64,000 nucleotides of DNA from Eonycteris spelaea (taxonomy: Eukaryota; Chordata; Mammalia; Chiroptera; Pteropodidae): the NCBI GenBank assembly GCA_003508835.1, contig PUFA01000082.1, forward strand, positions 806,001 to 870,000, in the 5' to 3' direction. Below the pieces are notes generated by a model that had not been told where the DNA came from, ran no database searches, and was given only the letters and a program-made list of their open reading frames with translations. Position 1 is the first letter of the stretch; each line of letters starts with the position of its first letter. This document shows, piece after piece, positions 1-11,666 of this stretch. The position numbers and the translations under genes are program-made.

Positions 1-1929
1 TCGGGGCGCACCGCCCAGCAAGACCGAGCGGCGGGCGGGCAGCGGCCAGTGGGCCGGCGAGCGGTCAGTCCGTAACCTAGGGCCAGGCGCCTCCCCAGCG
101 TCGATGAGCCGGTGTCCTCTCTGATTCCAGAGCTGTCATTAAGGGCGTTGTCTCTGAAACATTTTTGTTGTCAAAAAAGGAAAAAAACTATTTCCAACAA
201 TTTGCATTTCAGGGTCTCACGTACTACAAAATTTTTAAAAACTAATTTTCAGCCAAAATTTGAGTTCTTCGAAGTCAGTTTTTTCCTTAAGAACACAACT
301 GGAGTTTATTCCTTACCAGCATATCCAAGCAAACGAGACTAAAAGATTCCTGTGAGACATTCTAGGTTATTTTGGGGAGTAGTCACTCTGAACCAGCTTA
401 GATCCTAAGTCATTTGGCTGTCTCCAGCTCGAGAGCATTCTGAGTCATCAGTCTGTATTCCCATTTTGATTTAGCATGTCTGACAGGGACCTGAAATTCA
501 GTTCTGTCAGCCCTGGGTGGTGCAGCCCCTCAGCCCTTTGGGGACGACAGGACTTCACCGTGGACTGGATGCGTGGCTTCCCTCACAGAGGTCCAGCTGA
601 CTCCAGCCTTCCAGCGACCAGAGCAAGTCACGGAAGCAGGCTCCCAGACGGAGCCTGAGCAAGGCCCAGGGTGCCGTCACATCTCTCAGGCACCAGTGGA
701 GATCTCGTTAGAATAAAACTAAGTGCGTGTGGAGTTCTGATGAACAACCACAGGAGCTGCTTCCCCAGGTGGCCTGGGCCTCCTGTAAGCCCCGGGGGGC
801 GGGGCAAGAAGGCTCCACGTTCAGTAAGAAAGTCTGTAACCAAAAACCCATCCATCTTTGCTGGCAGGTGGCTGACTGCGTTTCTATTATTAGCTGACAG
901 GTGATGTCACAAAACCTGTCATGGATCCAACTAGGGAATCCTCAGTGGAAGATAAATGAGGAAGGGGCTCAGGTTATAAACAGAGGTGCCCTCTGGGTGA
1001 CCTCTAGTCACTGTAGACCTGGGACAGATCAGCTATTCTTCTCTCTCCCTACCCTACTTCCTGCAACCCCAGGCAGAACTAGGGCACCAGGTTCGTGCTG
1101 TGTAAATTATCTTCCCAGCTAGGAGTCTGGCTGTACAGTCTGAAGTGTGTGAATGTACTTAACCTTCAATAACCTTTCCATTGTTTACTTTCGAGTATAC
1201 ATTTGTAGCTTCTGGCAAAAGGTAGGGATATCCTAGAGAGTGTGCCAGCCTTGGCTATTAATGGAGCTTCAAGAGGTCGCATTCATTTTTTTTTTTTTCC
1301 TGGAAAGAGAGGAAGAAACACTGGCAAGGGGAGAATTTTTACTTTTTCCTTTTTTTTTAATGAGCTATAAATGTGACTGCTTGTAAATAAGGGTCATTCT
1401 GAAGTCACAGCTCGCGAGCCGGGTTTCCAGGGATGCGTGCAGCTGCCGTGCGCTTAGTCCGGACTGGGGGCCCATTCCCGCCTCTGCCCGCTCTTTGGGG
1501 CAGGCGCAGCTGCAGGGTTACCCTTATGTGTTTATAAAAGACTCACTTTTTTTCTTTTACCACATTTACTTTTTTAATATGCATTTTTAGGGTTTACCAG
1601 TATTTGGTTTTATAAGCATGAGTTAGTATGTTTTTCTTTTAAGATATCTACATCTAAAAAGGTACTTACCTTAAAAGTAAGTTTTCTTGGCATATCTGAA
1701 ACTGCCCTGGGTACAGGGGACAGTCCTGGGTACCCAGGGGACACGTATATGGAACACACAGCCCTGCTGGCCCATCATCAGCACTTGGTCCTCGGCCAGG
1801 CCAGAGCTGGGCAGACCTGGGCAGACCTGCTCGGGCTAGAGGTGGCACACTCAAACGCCTGGGGCTTTCTAAGCAGGAGGGATACAGCCGTTGCCACTGC
1901 CTACCCCCTAGCGCTCCCTAGTCTCTAGT

Positions 1930-2060
1930 CAGCAGTTTGACTCAGTTTCCCCTAAAGTAAAATGCGGATAGCAGTCATTGTCATGGGCCTGAGAACTGCA
2001 TAGCAAAGGCACTGCAGCTATCAGCTTATCCAGTGATATTATTTATAAGCAGTCCGTAAT
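1930..2060 (+). repeat. MIR SINE fragment
   Basis: The stretch keeps the recognisable 3' half of a MIR: the 'ctcagtttccc' phrase followed by an 'aaaatg.ggata' phrase and then a degraded tail. MIRs are ancient tRNA-derived SINEs shared by all mammals. The match was made by eye from the known consensus, so the ends are approximate. Confidence 0.5.
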
Positions 2061-2639
2061 TCTGCCATTGGGTATGGTTCCGAAGGTATTTAATTGTGAC
2101 CTGCATGGGGCAGGGGTTCCACTGGTAGAATCCAGGCATAGAAGAGAGCACATTCGTGAGCATATTATTCAGTAATTAATAAGTGAAACCAGTATCTTGA
2201 ACACCTCACATGCTGAGGATAGAGCAAAAAGCCTTAAAATATTATGTTTTTCCTATAAGATGAGGCTAATTTCTTCATTAATCCCGGTTCAGTTTTGAAA
2301 CGATCTCAATTTTCAGCTCTGTTATTCAAGTATATTTATACTTAAAGCCAAGTCTCAGAACTCTGATCATGACATTAAGGAATTCCAAACCAACATTGTG
2401 TTTGATAATTACAAATCTGATTTCATAGTTCCAAAAATCACTCCCAATGACAGAGCATAAACATATCCAGATTGAGAAGGTATTGAAATCAGATATAAGG
2501 CTCATTATTAATCTGTATCATCACTTCCAACTGAAACATTTCTCATTGCCTAAGCAGAACTAATTTTTCTAATTTTTTCTCAAACAGCACAGTCCATCAG
2601 ATTGCTACACCCAAATTGTCAATCCCATTTTTCCTTAGT

Positions 2640-3010
2640 CTCAGATATCTAGATTGTCAGCATTATAAACAACATTGAAATAAACATTTTCTGCCTAAAA
2701 TCTTCTTTACATCAGATTATTTTCTTGGGATAAATGCCCAGGAAAGCAATTATCTAGTTAAAATGCTTTACGGCTCATAAGTATGTTTCTAAATAGTTTA
2801 CTGAAAAACTTTTACTTACCAATTTTCACTATAACAATGTATGAGTTCTTATCAAAGAAAAAAATCGTAACTATGTATGGTGATGGATGTTAACTAAACT
2901 TACTGTGGTGATCATTTTGCAACATATACAGATACCAAATTATAACATTGTATACCTGAAACTGATATAATGTAATATGCTCACTATACTTATTATATTT
3001 TACAAAATAT
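2640..3010. mobile_element. L1 (LINE-1) 3'-end fragments, two orientations
   Basis: The second half (about 2830-3010) carries the phrase 'gatggatgttaact' followed by 'gtggtgatcattttgcaa' and 'gtatacctgaaactgatata'. This is characteristic of the 3' untranslated tail of L1 families abundant in carnivores, ungulates and bats. The first half (about 2640-2830) resembles an older L1 3' segment in the opposite direction. No open reading frame remains, so the fragment is inert. Boundaries and subfamily are approximate. Confidence 0.6.
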
Positions 3011-3171
3011 GTGAGAGCAACTAATTTCACTACATTACCAGCAATGGTTATTGTTATTCCTATTAAGATGGCATCTTTTTTTTTTTTTTTTTTTTGTAAC
3101 TAGCAAAGATGACCTTAATTTGATAACCTCTGTTTTTTCTCCCGTTTTTCTCTTGTACTTACTATCGTCAG

Positions 3172-3308
3172 CTAACTCAGGATCCTTGCAATCCACAGAC
3201 CCCCCAGTCCACTGGCAGTAATTCGATGGCAGAGGTTCCGGGTGACCTGAAGCCACCTACACCAGCCTCCACCCCTCATGGACAGATGACCCCAATGCAA
3301 GGCGGAAG
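3172..3308 (+). CDS. ARID1B: ARID1B exon (about human exon 14), Ser/Pro/Thr-rich segment; 2-bp apparent frameshift
   Basis: This exon encodes a disordered Ser/Pro/Thr/Gln-rich linker of ARID1B, the DNA-binding subunit of canonical BAF (SWI/SNF) chromatin-remodelling complexes in the nucleus. The acceptor AG is at 3170-3171 and the donor GT at 3309-3310. The exon opens with two bases of an Ala codon and closes with two bases of an Arg codon, matching the gene's phase. After the gap the frame reads [20 protein letters not shown], essentially identical to human ARID1B. Near 3190-3192 two bases are missing relative to the expected frame: the Gly codon after Leu-Gln is broken, so an uncorrected translation meets a stop about eight codons later. 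Exon length is 137 bases where 139 would keep phase. Sequencing error is the likeliest explanation. Confidence 0.9.
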
Positions 3309-3549
3309 GTATGCCGACTGTGAGCCATACAGAATCGGGTTTATCTCTTAACTTTCTGGAACAAACTTTATAGAGAAAAGAAATGGTGCCCCTAATAAGT
3401 TTTTAAATGTTGATAGCTGCTAGTTTTATTCATTTGATTTATTTTGGATACTTTTTACATTTACAGATTTCAGGCTTGGCTTATTTTCTGAGGGAGCGTT
3501 TGGCGGTGACTCCCGCTCCATCATTAAGCTTTTCTTTTTCTCATCTCAG
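3309..3549 (+). other. ARID1B: ARID1B short intron (241 bp)
   Basis: This is a compact intron with GT at 3309-3310 and AG at 3548-3549. A long T- and C-rich tract precedes the acceptor. No repeat or other feature was recognised in it. Confidence 0.85.
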
Positions 3550-3721
3550 AAGCAGTACAGTCAGTGTGCACGACCCATTCTCAGACGCGAGCGATTCCTC
3601 GTTCCCAAAACGGAACTCCATGACCCGAGCGCCCCGTACCAGCAGGGCATGAGCATGCCAGACGTGATGGGCAGGGTGCCCTACGAGCCCAACAAGGACC
3701 CCTTCGGCGGCATGAGAAAAG
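3550..3721 (+). CDS. ARID1B: ARID1B exon (about human exon 15); 1-bp apparent frameshift
   Basis: The exon encodes the stretch reading [18 protein letters not shown] and then PKRNSMT, continuing in another frame with [19 protein letters not shown] and KDPFGGMRK. It is nearly identical to human ARID1B and clearly related to the paralogous ARID1A segment. It is part of the low-complexity region between the ARID domain and the C-terminal module. Acceptor AG is at 3548-3549 and donor GT at 3722-3723; the final G completes a Val codon in the next exon. Around 3624-3627 one base is missing in a run of C, which shifts the frame and would create a stop shortly after. The exon is 172 bases where phase requires 173. 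Everything else (splice sites, flanking codons) is intact. Confidence 0.9.
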
Positions 3722-3834
3722 GTAGGCGCGGCCCTGCGCAGGCAGGCGCGCCAGGTCGGCCAGCTGCAGCCAAGGCACCTGCATGGTGCAGATCCAGGCG
3801 CATTTGAGTCCCAGCGCCCCAGTCTATTAACCGT

Positions 3835-3960
3835 CTGCCCCTGAGGGAACACACTCAGCGTCTCTGCACCCCGCTTCCTCCTCTAGAAACCGGGTGATAA
3901 TGGGGCACCAGAAGGGTGTCCTGAGGACTCACTGAGTTAAGGTGGTGAAGCCCACAGAGA
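3835..3960 (+). repeat. MIR SINE fragment
   Basis: The order of phrases matches the 3' half of a MIR: a 'tctctgcaccccgcttcctc' type segment, then a degraded 'aaaccgggtgataatgg', then 'gaggactcactgagttaa'. It sits just inside the intron and has no visible effect on splicing. Assigned by eye, so ends are approximate. Confidence 0.5.
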
Positions 3961-6219
3961 CTGACTGGCGTCCGCAGGGGTGGCGTCCGCAGGGGGTGGG
4001 CACAGCCTGGGCGGGGCTGGGGCCAGGTGCTGGCGGGTATGGTGGCAGATCAGACCTCATCCCTCATGGGGTCCACACTCTTGGGGGACAAACGAAGACT
4101 GAACTACAGACTATTTTATATAGGATGACATTTCAGATTTATCTGTTACATAAAGCTATACTCCTTTTCTTTCAAAAGCTTATTCCAAGTACAGATTTTG
4201 CAGAACATGCAATAAATCCATCAACTCAGTAATTCAAAAAGTTCATGAATGTTGGAGGTAGCCGTTTTCCTTAGCGGTATGAGGTGCTAGAAAGAACATT
4301 TTGTTATGCTGTTGGTGGTTATATTACACATTTAGACTCTGAAAATATGACAATAACATGGAAAAATAATTAGTAATATTTGGAATCTGGCTTCAGATGT
4401 TATCACGAACCATTCCAGTATCCAGCCGACAGGCTGTGTTAGGCAGCGAGAGTTGTATTTCTTTTGTTTCCTTACACCTACAGTTGTGCTGATTATGAAG
4501 AAAAATTGGAGAGGATGGAGGATGACTGGCTTATCTTGCTAGGCACTCGGTAGTGGCTCAGAGGGCAACTCCATGTCACATTTCCCCAGCATCTCTCAGC
4601 TCCCCGACCTTACAGTGCTTGTGTGTTTAGTACCAAATCAGAGCAGATGAAACCCAGATTTGCTTACCGCCCTAGCCCTGTGATAGTGAAGTTTCCATCC
4701 GCAGTTCACTTACTCTGTCAGTGAACTTGGTGGTACTCTCAGATTTTTATTTAATGACCAACATCAGTGGAAACCCTGCTCTTTGTTCTCGCTGCTGCTG
4801 CTGCTACTGCTGTGACCAGGGAGACCCAGCTCATGGGCGACAGAGTCCAGTCTCAGACTCCGGAGCCTGGCGGCCTGGGCCCGCCTGCTGTGGCCGGCTG
4901 CTCCGCGTGCAGTCCTGGGGGGCAGGGTCGTCCTTCAGTCCATGGCTGTCGGCCAGGACACTGGGGCAGCTGCCCTCATCTGGAAGACTGATCTGAGAGC
5001 CTGCCGGAGCTGGGATGTCACTTGGATGGCTGGTGTCATGGGGAGGCCCTACTGGAAACGCAGCAGACGCTGTCAGCTGAGGGCTTCCCCTGGGGCCTTT
5101 CCGTGGAGTTTCTTGGGCACTGCACGACAGTGGGTGGCTCTCAGAAAGGGGCACTCCAAGATGACAAGCGCCTACCAGTCTCCGCTGCATGACACTTCCC
5201 AGTGCCCAGTGGTCACAGCTGGTCTTGCCCAGTCTCGCTGTGTGTCAGTACCCACAGACGTGCTTTTATAAGGAGTCGCCACAGTACAGCCTCCTGTCAC
5301 AGGTGCCAGCAAAACTTACACCCCTTTAATGCGTTTGCCATGAGTGTTGTCGGGTGCATCTCCGCCCCCCTCCTCACTCCTGACCTGAGAAATGATTACT
5401 GTCAGTCACTTTAATATATGCCCATACGATTGGGAGTCAGAAAGGCCTCGTAATTGTTTTATCTTGGATTTCTTTAATTATTAGTGAGGTCACACATCTT
5501 TTCATATACTTATTGACCATTTATATTCTTTTTCTGTAATATTCCATTTATGTATTACCTCATTTTTTAACTTGTCAATCAAATTTCATATTGATTTTTA
5601 AGACCTATTTGTGTGTTGGAGAATTATGCTGTTTAACTTTACTTATCCCCCTTAATCTTTGTCTGCCTCTGTCTTTACATCTGTGAAAAGGAAAGTAGCA
5701 TAAAGACTGGCTCTGCCACAGGGTGGTGGAGATCAGATACGATGAAGTGCATGACAGCACATTGCAAAGGAAGGTGCCTTCTGCCACTGTTGGGGTTCAT
5801 TCTGTGCCCCTGTCCACCAACCGAACAGTTTGTCAGCTCACAAAACTTTAATCCACCTTTGCCTCCTGTGCCTGCCCTGAAAAGTAACCTTCACAGGATG
5901 AAGAAGGTAGTAGTGTTGTACGTCAATTAAGATTTGCATTAAAATGTTTCATTTGCCTCCAGGCTCGTTTCTGGGCTTGACCCAATTTCCTTCAGGCTCT
6001 GAGCTGACACTAATTTGCATATTTGACCTAATTGCCACTCTGCCCCCTGATAGAGATAGTTGTAGTTCATCCATACTTGAGTTGTTCTTAACTCCCTGGT
6101 GATTTTCTTTATCTTGATTCTGGAGTGAGTCAGTGGATGCGTATTTATGTTAAGGTTTTCACTCCCTCCCCACCCTCTGCCCTCCCCCTCCCAAGGAAGG
6201 GAACTAACTTGATAAGTGT

Positions 6220-6770
6220 ATTTCTGCATAACAGATTACCAAGAACTTACTTAAAACAACGTGAATTTATGACCTCACAGTTGCTGGGGGTTCTCAGCTC
6301 TGGGGCTCACACAGCAGACTTCATGGTGTCAGCCAGGATGCCAGCCCGTGAGGCTCAGGGTCCTCTTCCAAGCCCGTTCAGGTTATTGGCAGCGTCGGTT
6401 CCTGGCAGTTGTGGAATGAGGTCCCACTGTCTTGTTGACTGTCGTCTGGGGACTTTTGCTGCCACCCCTCCCCCTGCATGGCCCTGTCCACCACAAGGCT
6501 TCTTCACAACCAGCGGGAAGGTGACTTGGTCCGTCTGTGACCTTGAGCTGAGATTGGAAGGGCACAGCTGAACAACCTCCTGGTTAACTCAGCCAGCCAG
6601 TGAGGGACTTGAGTTACGTCTGTGGGGTCCCTTTAGCCGTGCGATGTAACATATTCGTGGGAACAACGTCCGTCACACTCAGTGTTCTGCCCACCCTCAG
6701 GGAGGGACTCACACGAGGCGTGCACGTGGTGGGGGGATCTTGGGGTCCAGCTTAGAATTGTGCCCCCACT
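6220..6770 (-). repeat. Degraded ancient interspersed repeat (L1M 3'UTR or LTR type)
   Basis: The beginning resembles the 'accacaaacttagtggcttaaaacaac' type motif seen in several old mammalian repeats, followed by 'cctcacagttgctggggg' and 'ctctggggctcac'. This pattern recurs in L1M 3' ends and MaLR LTRs read in reverse. The copy is too diverged for me to choose a family. Confidence 0.35.
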
Positions 6771-6928
6771 GGGCCCATCTCGACACCAGACCTTCCGCTC
6801 CTTCATCCGCATCGTCAGTCATGTTAGGGATGAGATCCACATCTGCCTTAGAATAACAAAAAGGGCTGTTTGGGCCCTTTGGCTTATGAAACTGCTTAAT
6901 TTTTTATCTGTTATTTAAAATACTGCAG

Positions 6929-7079
6929 TGCCTGGAAGTAGCGAGCCCTTTATGACGCAAGGACAGCTGCCCACCAGCGGCATGCAGGACATGTACAACC
7001 AAAGCCCCTCTGGAGCGATGTCCGGTCTGGGCCTGGGGCAGCGGCCGCAGTTTCCCTACGGAACCAGTTACGATCGGAG
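6929..7079 (+). CDS. ARID1B: ARID1B exon (about human exon 16)
   Basis: The frame is open throughout and reads (V)[12 protein letters not shown], then a Met/Ser/Gly-rich stretch with [18 protein letters not shown], and ends [10 protein letters not shown] with the final Arg split over the splice. This is orthologous to human ARID1B with a few conservative changes. It belongs to the intrinsically disordered Gly/Tyr/Gln/Pro-rich part of the protein. Acceptor AG is at 6927-6928 and donor GT at 7080-7081. The 151-base length (2 + 49 codons + 2) preserves phase with both neighbours, and there is no indel. Confidence 0.95.
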
Positions 7080-8346
7080 GTGAGTGTTGCCGAGGTGAGG
7101 ATGAGGCGGCGTCCTGGAAGCCGCGCTTTCCTGCCGGCACCCGTCCTGGGCCCCGGTAGCCGATGACCCAGCGTCTCCTTTCCTGCGGAGCCAGTCAGGA
7201 TCGTGCGCCGCATGGCTGCCCCCGCAGGCAGTGTCACGGGGCGGGTGAGGAGGGCCTTGTCCCCAAGCCGCCGAGCGCGGCTGTGTTTTTCTACGTGGAT
7301 GCCCGAAAGCTCGAGTTAGAGCGACACTGGAGCCAGGCCTGCCCCTCGCCCTGTGGTCCTCCCGGCGCTCAGGTGCTCTGTCAGCTCCCCGAGGCCGACA
7401 CCGGCAGCTCTCAGGCGCGGCCCGTCCTGTGCTCCGCTGAGAGCTGCCGGCTGTCCAGTGCCACCTCTGTCCTCCCGCCGCGTTGCGTCCTTCAGGGACG
7501 GTGTGCACCGCTGGCTCTGGCCGCCGGTCATGGTGACTTCTTGCAAAGCTCTTCCGGCGCGGTTCCTTGGGCTGTCCCCCTCCTCCTGGGAGCGTTTTCA
7601 CAGAGAGAGTCCTCTGCTCCTTTGTGAACATCCGGCCACAGCGCAGGCGTCTTTTCAGATGGCGTCCTGACGGTGGAGAGGCGAGTTAGATCACAGCCCT
7701 GACCCGGACGGATCTGTGTTTAATGAGAAAGTAGGAAAGTCACTGAAATGTCATGGAGAGGGAACAGAAAACCTTGGGGTAGACTTCATTTCTAGAGAAG
7801 GCCCGATAGCTCTGTCCTGCTCGGCACGTGTGCAAAAGCCCCTCCCTGCCTCCTAAGAGAAGTGCTCAGAAACAGAGATTCAAAGATTCGATATCATATC
7901 GGTGATTTTTAAAGAAACAAAAGTCGAGGCACAAGCAAGGGCTCTTCTTCTAGCTGTAGCCAGCCACGTTGACACGCCCCAGAGCTGGGAGGCTGTCTGT
8001 CACATTCTTCAGAGTCCCTGTGGTCGTAGTGGACCCCGCCGTCAGCCCGCACGGGGGCACAGGGTGGTTCCCTGGTTTAATGCAAAGGGAAGTTTGAAAA
8101 CTCTCTGTCTTGTGCTAGCGTTTTTCTATGAGCCTGGTTCTTGACGTTACATAGCCACCACGGGCTCAGAGTGATGTGGTACTTCCCAGGAGTACCGTGG
8201 ACTTGCAATTCTCACTCTGGCTGGGTGTGGGAATGTTTATTTGTATTATCTGCATTAACCAGTTAATTGTTGTGTAGTGTTTGTACTGAATCAAGGATTT
8301 TTACTTAGATGTGGTTTGTTTTTGAGGGTCCGGGAAAAGCTCTGGG

Positions 8347-8391
<45 letters not shown>

Positions 8392-9470
8392 GGCGATGAG
8401 GTTAGAGGTAGAACTTGTCCTGAGACATATATTCTTAAAGGAACCATCAGAGGCACTTTTCTGTTTCTTCTGGAATGCCTTCTAGAACATCGCATGGCCT
8501 GGGTTTACGTCGTTTGGGCTCTTTCGCATTAGAGTTTACCCCATTGCTAAGTTTTCTCTTCTGGAAAGTATTGCTTATTGTATTTTTTTCCTCCTACCTA
8601 GAATCTGCCTTCTAGATATCAATGTCATTAGCAGAAACTTCCCCGACATCTGTTTGACATGTGGTCTAAACATTTATTTATTTTCTTATTCTCATTCCTT
8701 GACCAGTTTAGAAATATATTCAGTTCAAGTATTCTCTTTCCTACGGGATCAATATACTAACTAAACCACTTTGTTTTTTTAAATTTCAGATCTATTTCTT
8801 TTTCAATGTGCTGTTTGTTATGGTATTTATAATTTCTCAGTGGAATAGCATTTGAAAAAATAAACATTTTGTTCGTTCCCATTTTAAGATTTAATAGGAA
8901 TACGTGTAAATCATCCCCGTTACCCTTTTCTCTATCCTTTCAGGGTCATAGGACATTGAAAACGTGTGTATTCCACCTAGACAGTTGTTAGCTAACTCCA
9001 TACCATTTCGATTAACTTTGAGGTACATCTTAAAAAACTGAACATTTTGTATTCATAATGAGAAGGTGAGAAGCAGCTACATTTTCCACTGTTACATGCC
9101 CATGTTCAGGTACTTCTAAAAATCCGGCTTTGATTCTCGGACTGTGTTTCGTGGTTTGTTGCTTTCATTAATACGTCAGGGCACATTGTTGTGAGACATT
9201 CCCGGGTACGCGTGGTGCATGGGTGGGGCCTGTACTCACAAAGGCAGAGGGTGCCTGCCGGACCAGCCGGCAGGCTGGCAGCCTTCCCAAAGTGGGCGTT
9301 CCCACTCCTTTTGCTAAAAGTTAAAAGTGCTGCCGCCGCCCAGAGTGTCTCCGCTGGAAGTTGCTTGTAGAAAAGCTGTTGAGAGTAAAGTTTCAGGAAA
9401 TGGACTGTTCGTTTCTCTCCTGGCCCGAGGGCCTTTGTAAATGAAGTTCTCTCTGAATGCCTCATTCCAG
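7080..9470 (+). other. ARID1B: ARID1B intron (2.4 kb) with CpG-rich 5' part and GT microsatellite
   Basis: GT is at 7080-7081 and AG at 9469-9470. The first 500-550 bases (about 7080-7620) are GC-rich with many CpG dinucleotides; from about 7700 the composition becomes AT-rich. A GT repeat lies at 8349-8390. No exon, RNA gene or clear young transposon was seen. Open frames in the CpG-rich part show no family resemblance. Confidence 0.7.
8349..8390. repeat. (GT)21 dinucleotide microsatellite
   Basis: An uninterrupted alternation of G and T covers about 42 bases, preceded by a short G run. Uninterrupted GT arrays of this length are usually polymorphic. It lies deep in an ARID1B intron, away from both splice sites. 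Confidence 0.95.
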
Positions 9471-9567
9471 GCATGAACCTTATGGGCAGCAGTACCCAGG
9501 CCAAGGCCCGCCCTCAGGACAGCCGCCATATGGAGGACACCAGCCTGGCCTGTACCCACAGCAGCCG
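9471..9567 (+). CDS. ARID1B: ARID1B exon (about human exon 17)
   Basis: This short exon encodes (R)[20 protein letters not shown] and then [12 protein letters not shown], a Gly/Pro/Gln/Tyr-rich low-complexity segment identical or nearly identical to human ARID1B. Acceptor AG is at 9469-9470 and donor GT at 9568-9569. Length 97 (1 + 32 codons) keeps the split Arg codon from the previous exon and ends on a codon boundary, so the next exon starts cleanly at Asn. The frame is intact. Such prion-like composition is typical of the ARID1A/ARID1B N-terminal half. Confidence 0.95.
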
Positions 9568-10885
9568 GTGAGTTGGCGACAGGCATGCATCGCTGTGCTT
9601 TTTCGTTTAAAACACAAACTTGGATGACTTCTGAGGAGTTTCAGGAAGTATGACAAAGATCATTAGTATTTATTGGAAAATCATGATATATTTGTTTATG
9701 CTAGAAAGTATTCTCAGGGTTTCGAAGCTAGCAAATTAAAAATAGCTCTTGATAGATGATATCCTGAAACAAATATAACATGTGGTAAGAAGGACATTCA
9801 CCCTCGTAAATAATAGCAAGCCCAAGCTCGGTATCTTTTGAAAGTATGTCTCTGTGTATCACTGTATCAAATGCTCTTTTAGAACAGAAAGTTGTCAATA
9901 TGTTTTAAAGAGGATACGTAGAAAAACAACATAAAATGTTATGTACTCATAGTGAAAACTTAGTTGGCTTTTTAAAAGTGAGACATTAAGGATCGCACGT
10001 TTTGATGGTACCGGAAGGGGTTGTGCTGGTTCACGCAGCCACTGCAGCTCAGAGGTGCGGGGCTGTGCAGCACCCCACCTCAGCTCCCACTCCTGATGCA
10101 AGCAGTGCACGTCACGCTGCGGCCTCAGAACAGGGTGCCCTTTCTAAACGACTTCCAGGTCTAAGACCGTTGTGAAATAGAGGGGCTTTTGAACTTTAAT
10201 TGTACTGGTGCATGTGTGTGCAGTGAGTTGTATTATTAAACCAACTGATCTTAAATAGTTTTCAAGTAAAGGAGAAAACACTGACTCACACACCAGCATC
10301 GCACCTCAGGCAATCCCACCCTGAGCAGGGGCTGTGCCCAGCTCTGTCCTCAGAAGCCAGGACCGGCAGGGCTGTCCTAGGAGATAGTCCGACCTGGACA
10401 GGCTGGACATCGGGGCGTGGCCACAGCGTGCCGGGTGTCAGGGTAGCACAAGTCCAGGCCCAAGAGCCAGATCCCTTGTTGGGGCTTTGCTTGCTCAGTT
10501 AGGCGTAGGAAACCTTTTGCTCTGGGAACCCACAGGCCGGCCTTCCTGTGAGGTGCACCCCTCAGTGTAGCTCCAGGCCGTTGCCACCGCAGTGTGGTCG
10601 GCACCGAGCTGCGCCCCTCGCTGTGCCAACCCTGGAGGAGACCAGGAGGGGAGGCTGCAAGCACATGAAAACAAACTCGGGAAGCGCCTCTTGGAAGCAC
10701 GTGGCGGCGCTATCGTATCATAGCCAAACTGTGCACATAAACCAATAGTCCTTAGTTGTTGAAGGAGCTTCCCAGATTCGCTCTGAAATGAACATCCACC
10801 AGATAATAACTGTTTTGCATGATGTAAGTGTGTGATTATACCCGTAAAAGCACATCAGTGTGGCTTGTTTCTCTGTGACTTTCAG
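9568..10885 (+). other. ARID1B: ARID1B intron (1.3 kb)
   Basis: GT is at 9568-9569 and AG at 10884-10885, with a pyrimidine-rich acceptor tract. The 5' part is AT-rich and the 3' part GC-richer. I recognise no repeat family, RNA gene or additional exon. Confidence 0.75.
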
Positions 10886-11666
10886 AATTACAAACGCCAT
10901 ATGGACGGCATGTATGGGCCTCCAGCCAAGCGCCACGAGGGCGACATGTACAACATGCAGTATGGCAGCCAGCAGCAGGAGCTGTACAACCAGTACGGAG
11001 GCTCCTACTCCGGCCCCGACAGGAGGCCCGTGCAGGGCCAGTACGCCTACCCCTACAGCAGAGAGAGGCTGCAGGGCCCAGGCCAGGTGCAGCCGCACGG
11101 GATCCCGCCTCCGATGATGGGCGGCCCCATGCAGGCGTCCTCCAGCGAAGGGCCACAGCAGAGCATGTGGGCGGCGCGCAACGATATGCCTTACCCCTAC
11201 CCGAACAGGCAGGGCCCCGGCGGCCCTGCGCAGGCACCCCCCTATCCAGGCATGAACCGCACGGATGATATGATGGTACCTGATCAAAGGATAAATCACG
11301 AGAGCCAGTGGCCTTCTCACGTCAGCCAGCGTCAGCCTTACATGTCCTCTCCAGCCTCCATGCAGCCCGTCACGCGCCCGCCTCAGTCACCCTACCCGAC
11401 GCCGGCACTGCCAAACCACATCTCCAGGGCGCCCAGCCCCGCCTCCTTCCAGCGCTCCCTGGAGAGCCGCATGTCTCCAAGCAAGTCTCCCTTCCTGCCC
11501 TCTATGAAGATGCAGAAGGTCATGCCCGCGGTCCCCACGGCCCAGGTCGCTGGGCCGCCCCCCCAGCCACCCCCCATCAGGAGAGAGATCACCTTCCCGC
11601 CCGGCTCGGTGGAAGCGTCACAGCCAGTCCTGAAACAAAGGCGAAAGATTACCTCAAAAGACATCG
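10886..11666 (+). CDS. ARID1B: ARID1B large internal exon (about human exon 18)
   Basis: This 781-base exon encodes 260 uninterrupted codons starting [20 protein letters not shown] and ending at [13 protein letters not shown], with one extra base for the next Val codon. It covers the Tyr/Gln/Pro-rich segment ([20 protein letters not shown]), a Pro-rich stretch, the [15 protein letters not shown] motif and the conserved [19 protein letters not shown] block. The basic KQRRK cluster is a candidate nuclear-localisation element. Sequence is very close to human ARID1B and distinguishable from ARID1A, which reads KQRRRLTMKDI at the same place. Acceptor AG is at 10884-10885 and donor GT at 11667-11668. 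If the following intron were retained, the frame would run 19 more codons to a stop ending at 11725 and lose the C-terminal module. Confidence 0.97.

Larger units (their letters stand above)
1..3171 (+). other. ARID1B: ARID1B intron (partial) upstream of the first visible exon
   Basis: No coding exon is visible here. The stretch is inferred to be intron because the next exon downstream begins mid-codon after an AG acceptor. The first 110 bases are very GC- and CpG-rich and then change abruptly to AT-rich sequence. Positions about 1930-2060 look like a MIR fragment, recognised from the phrase resembling 'ctcagtttccc...aaaatg'. Positions about 2640-2830 resemble an inverted L1 3' end, and 2830-3010 an L1 3' tail in the + direction. 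A run of 20 T lies at 3076-3095. The pyrimidine-rich tract before 3171 is a normal splice acceptor context. Confidence 0.7.
3722..6928 (+). other. ARID1B: ARID1B intron (3.2 kb)
   Basis: The intron runs from GT at 3722-3723 to AG at 6927-6928. It contains a MIR-like piece (about 3835-3960), a possible MIR 3' piece (about 5630-5770) and a longer degraded interspersed repeat (about 6220-6770). The last has a 'taacagattacca...aacttacttaaaacaac' opening like old L1M or LTR-type repeats. A short CTG run (4791-4812) is present. I see no exon and no RNA gene. Confidence 0.7.

Noticed and set aside
10718..11320. 200-codon minus-strand open frame overlapping the large ARID1B exon
   Set aside because: It is the antisense shadow of a GC-rich, strongly conserved plus-strand exon. 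No known domain and no independent start context.
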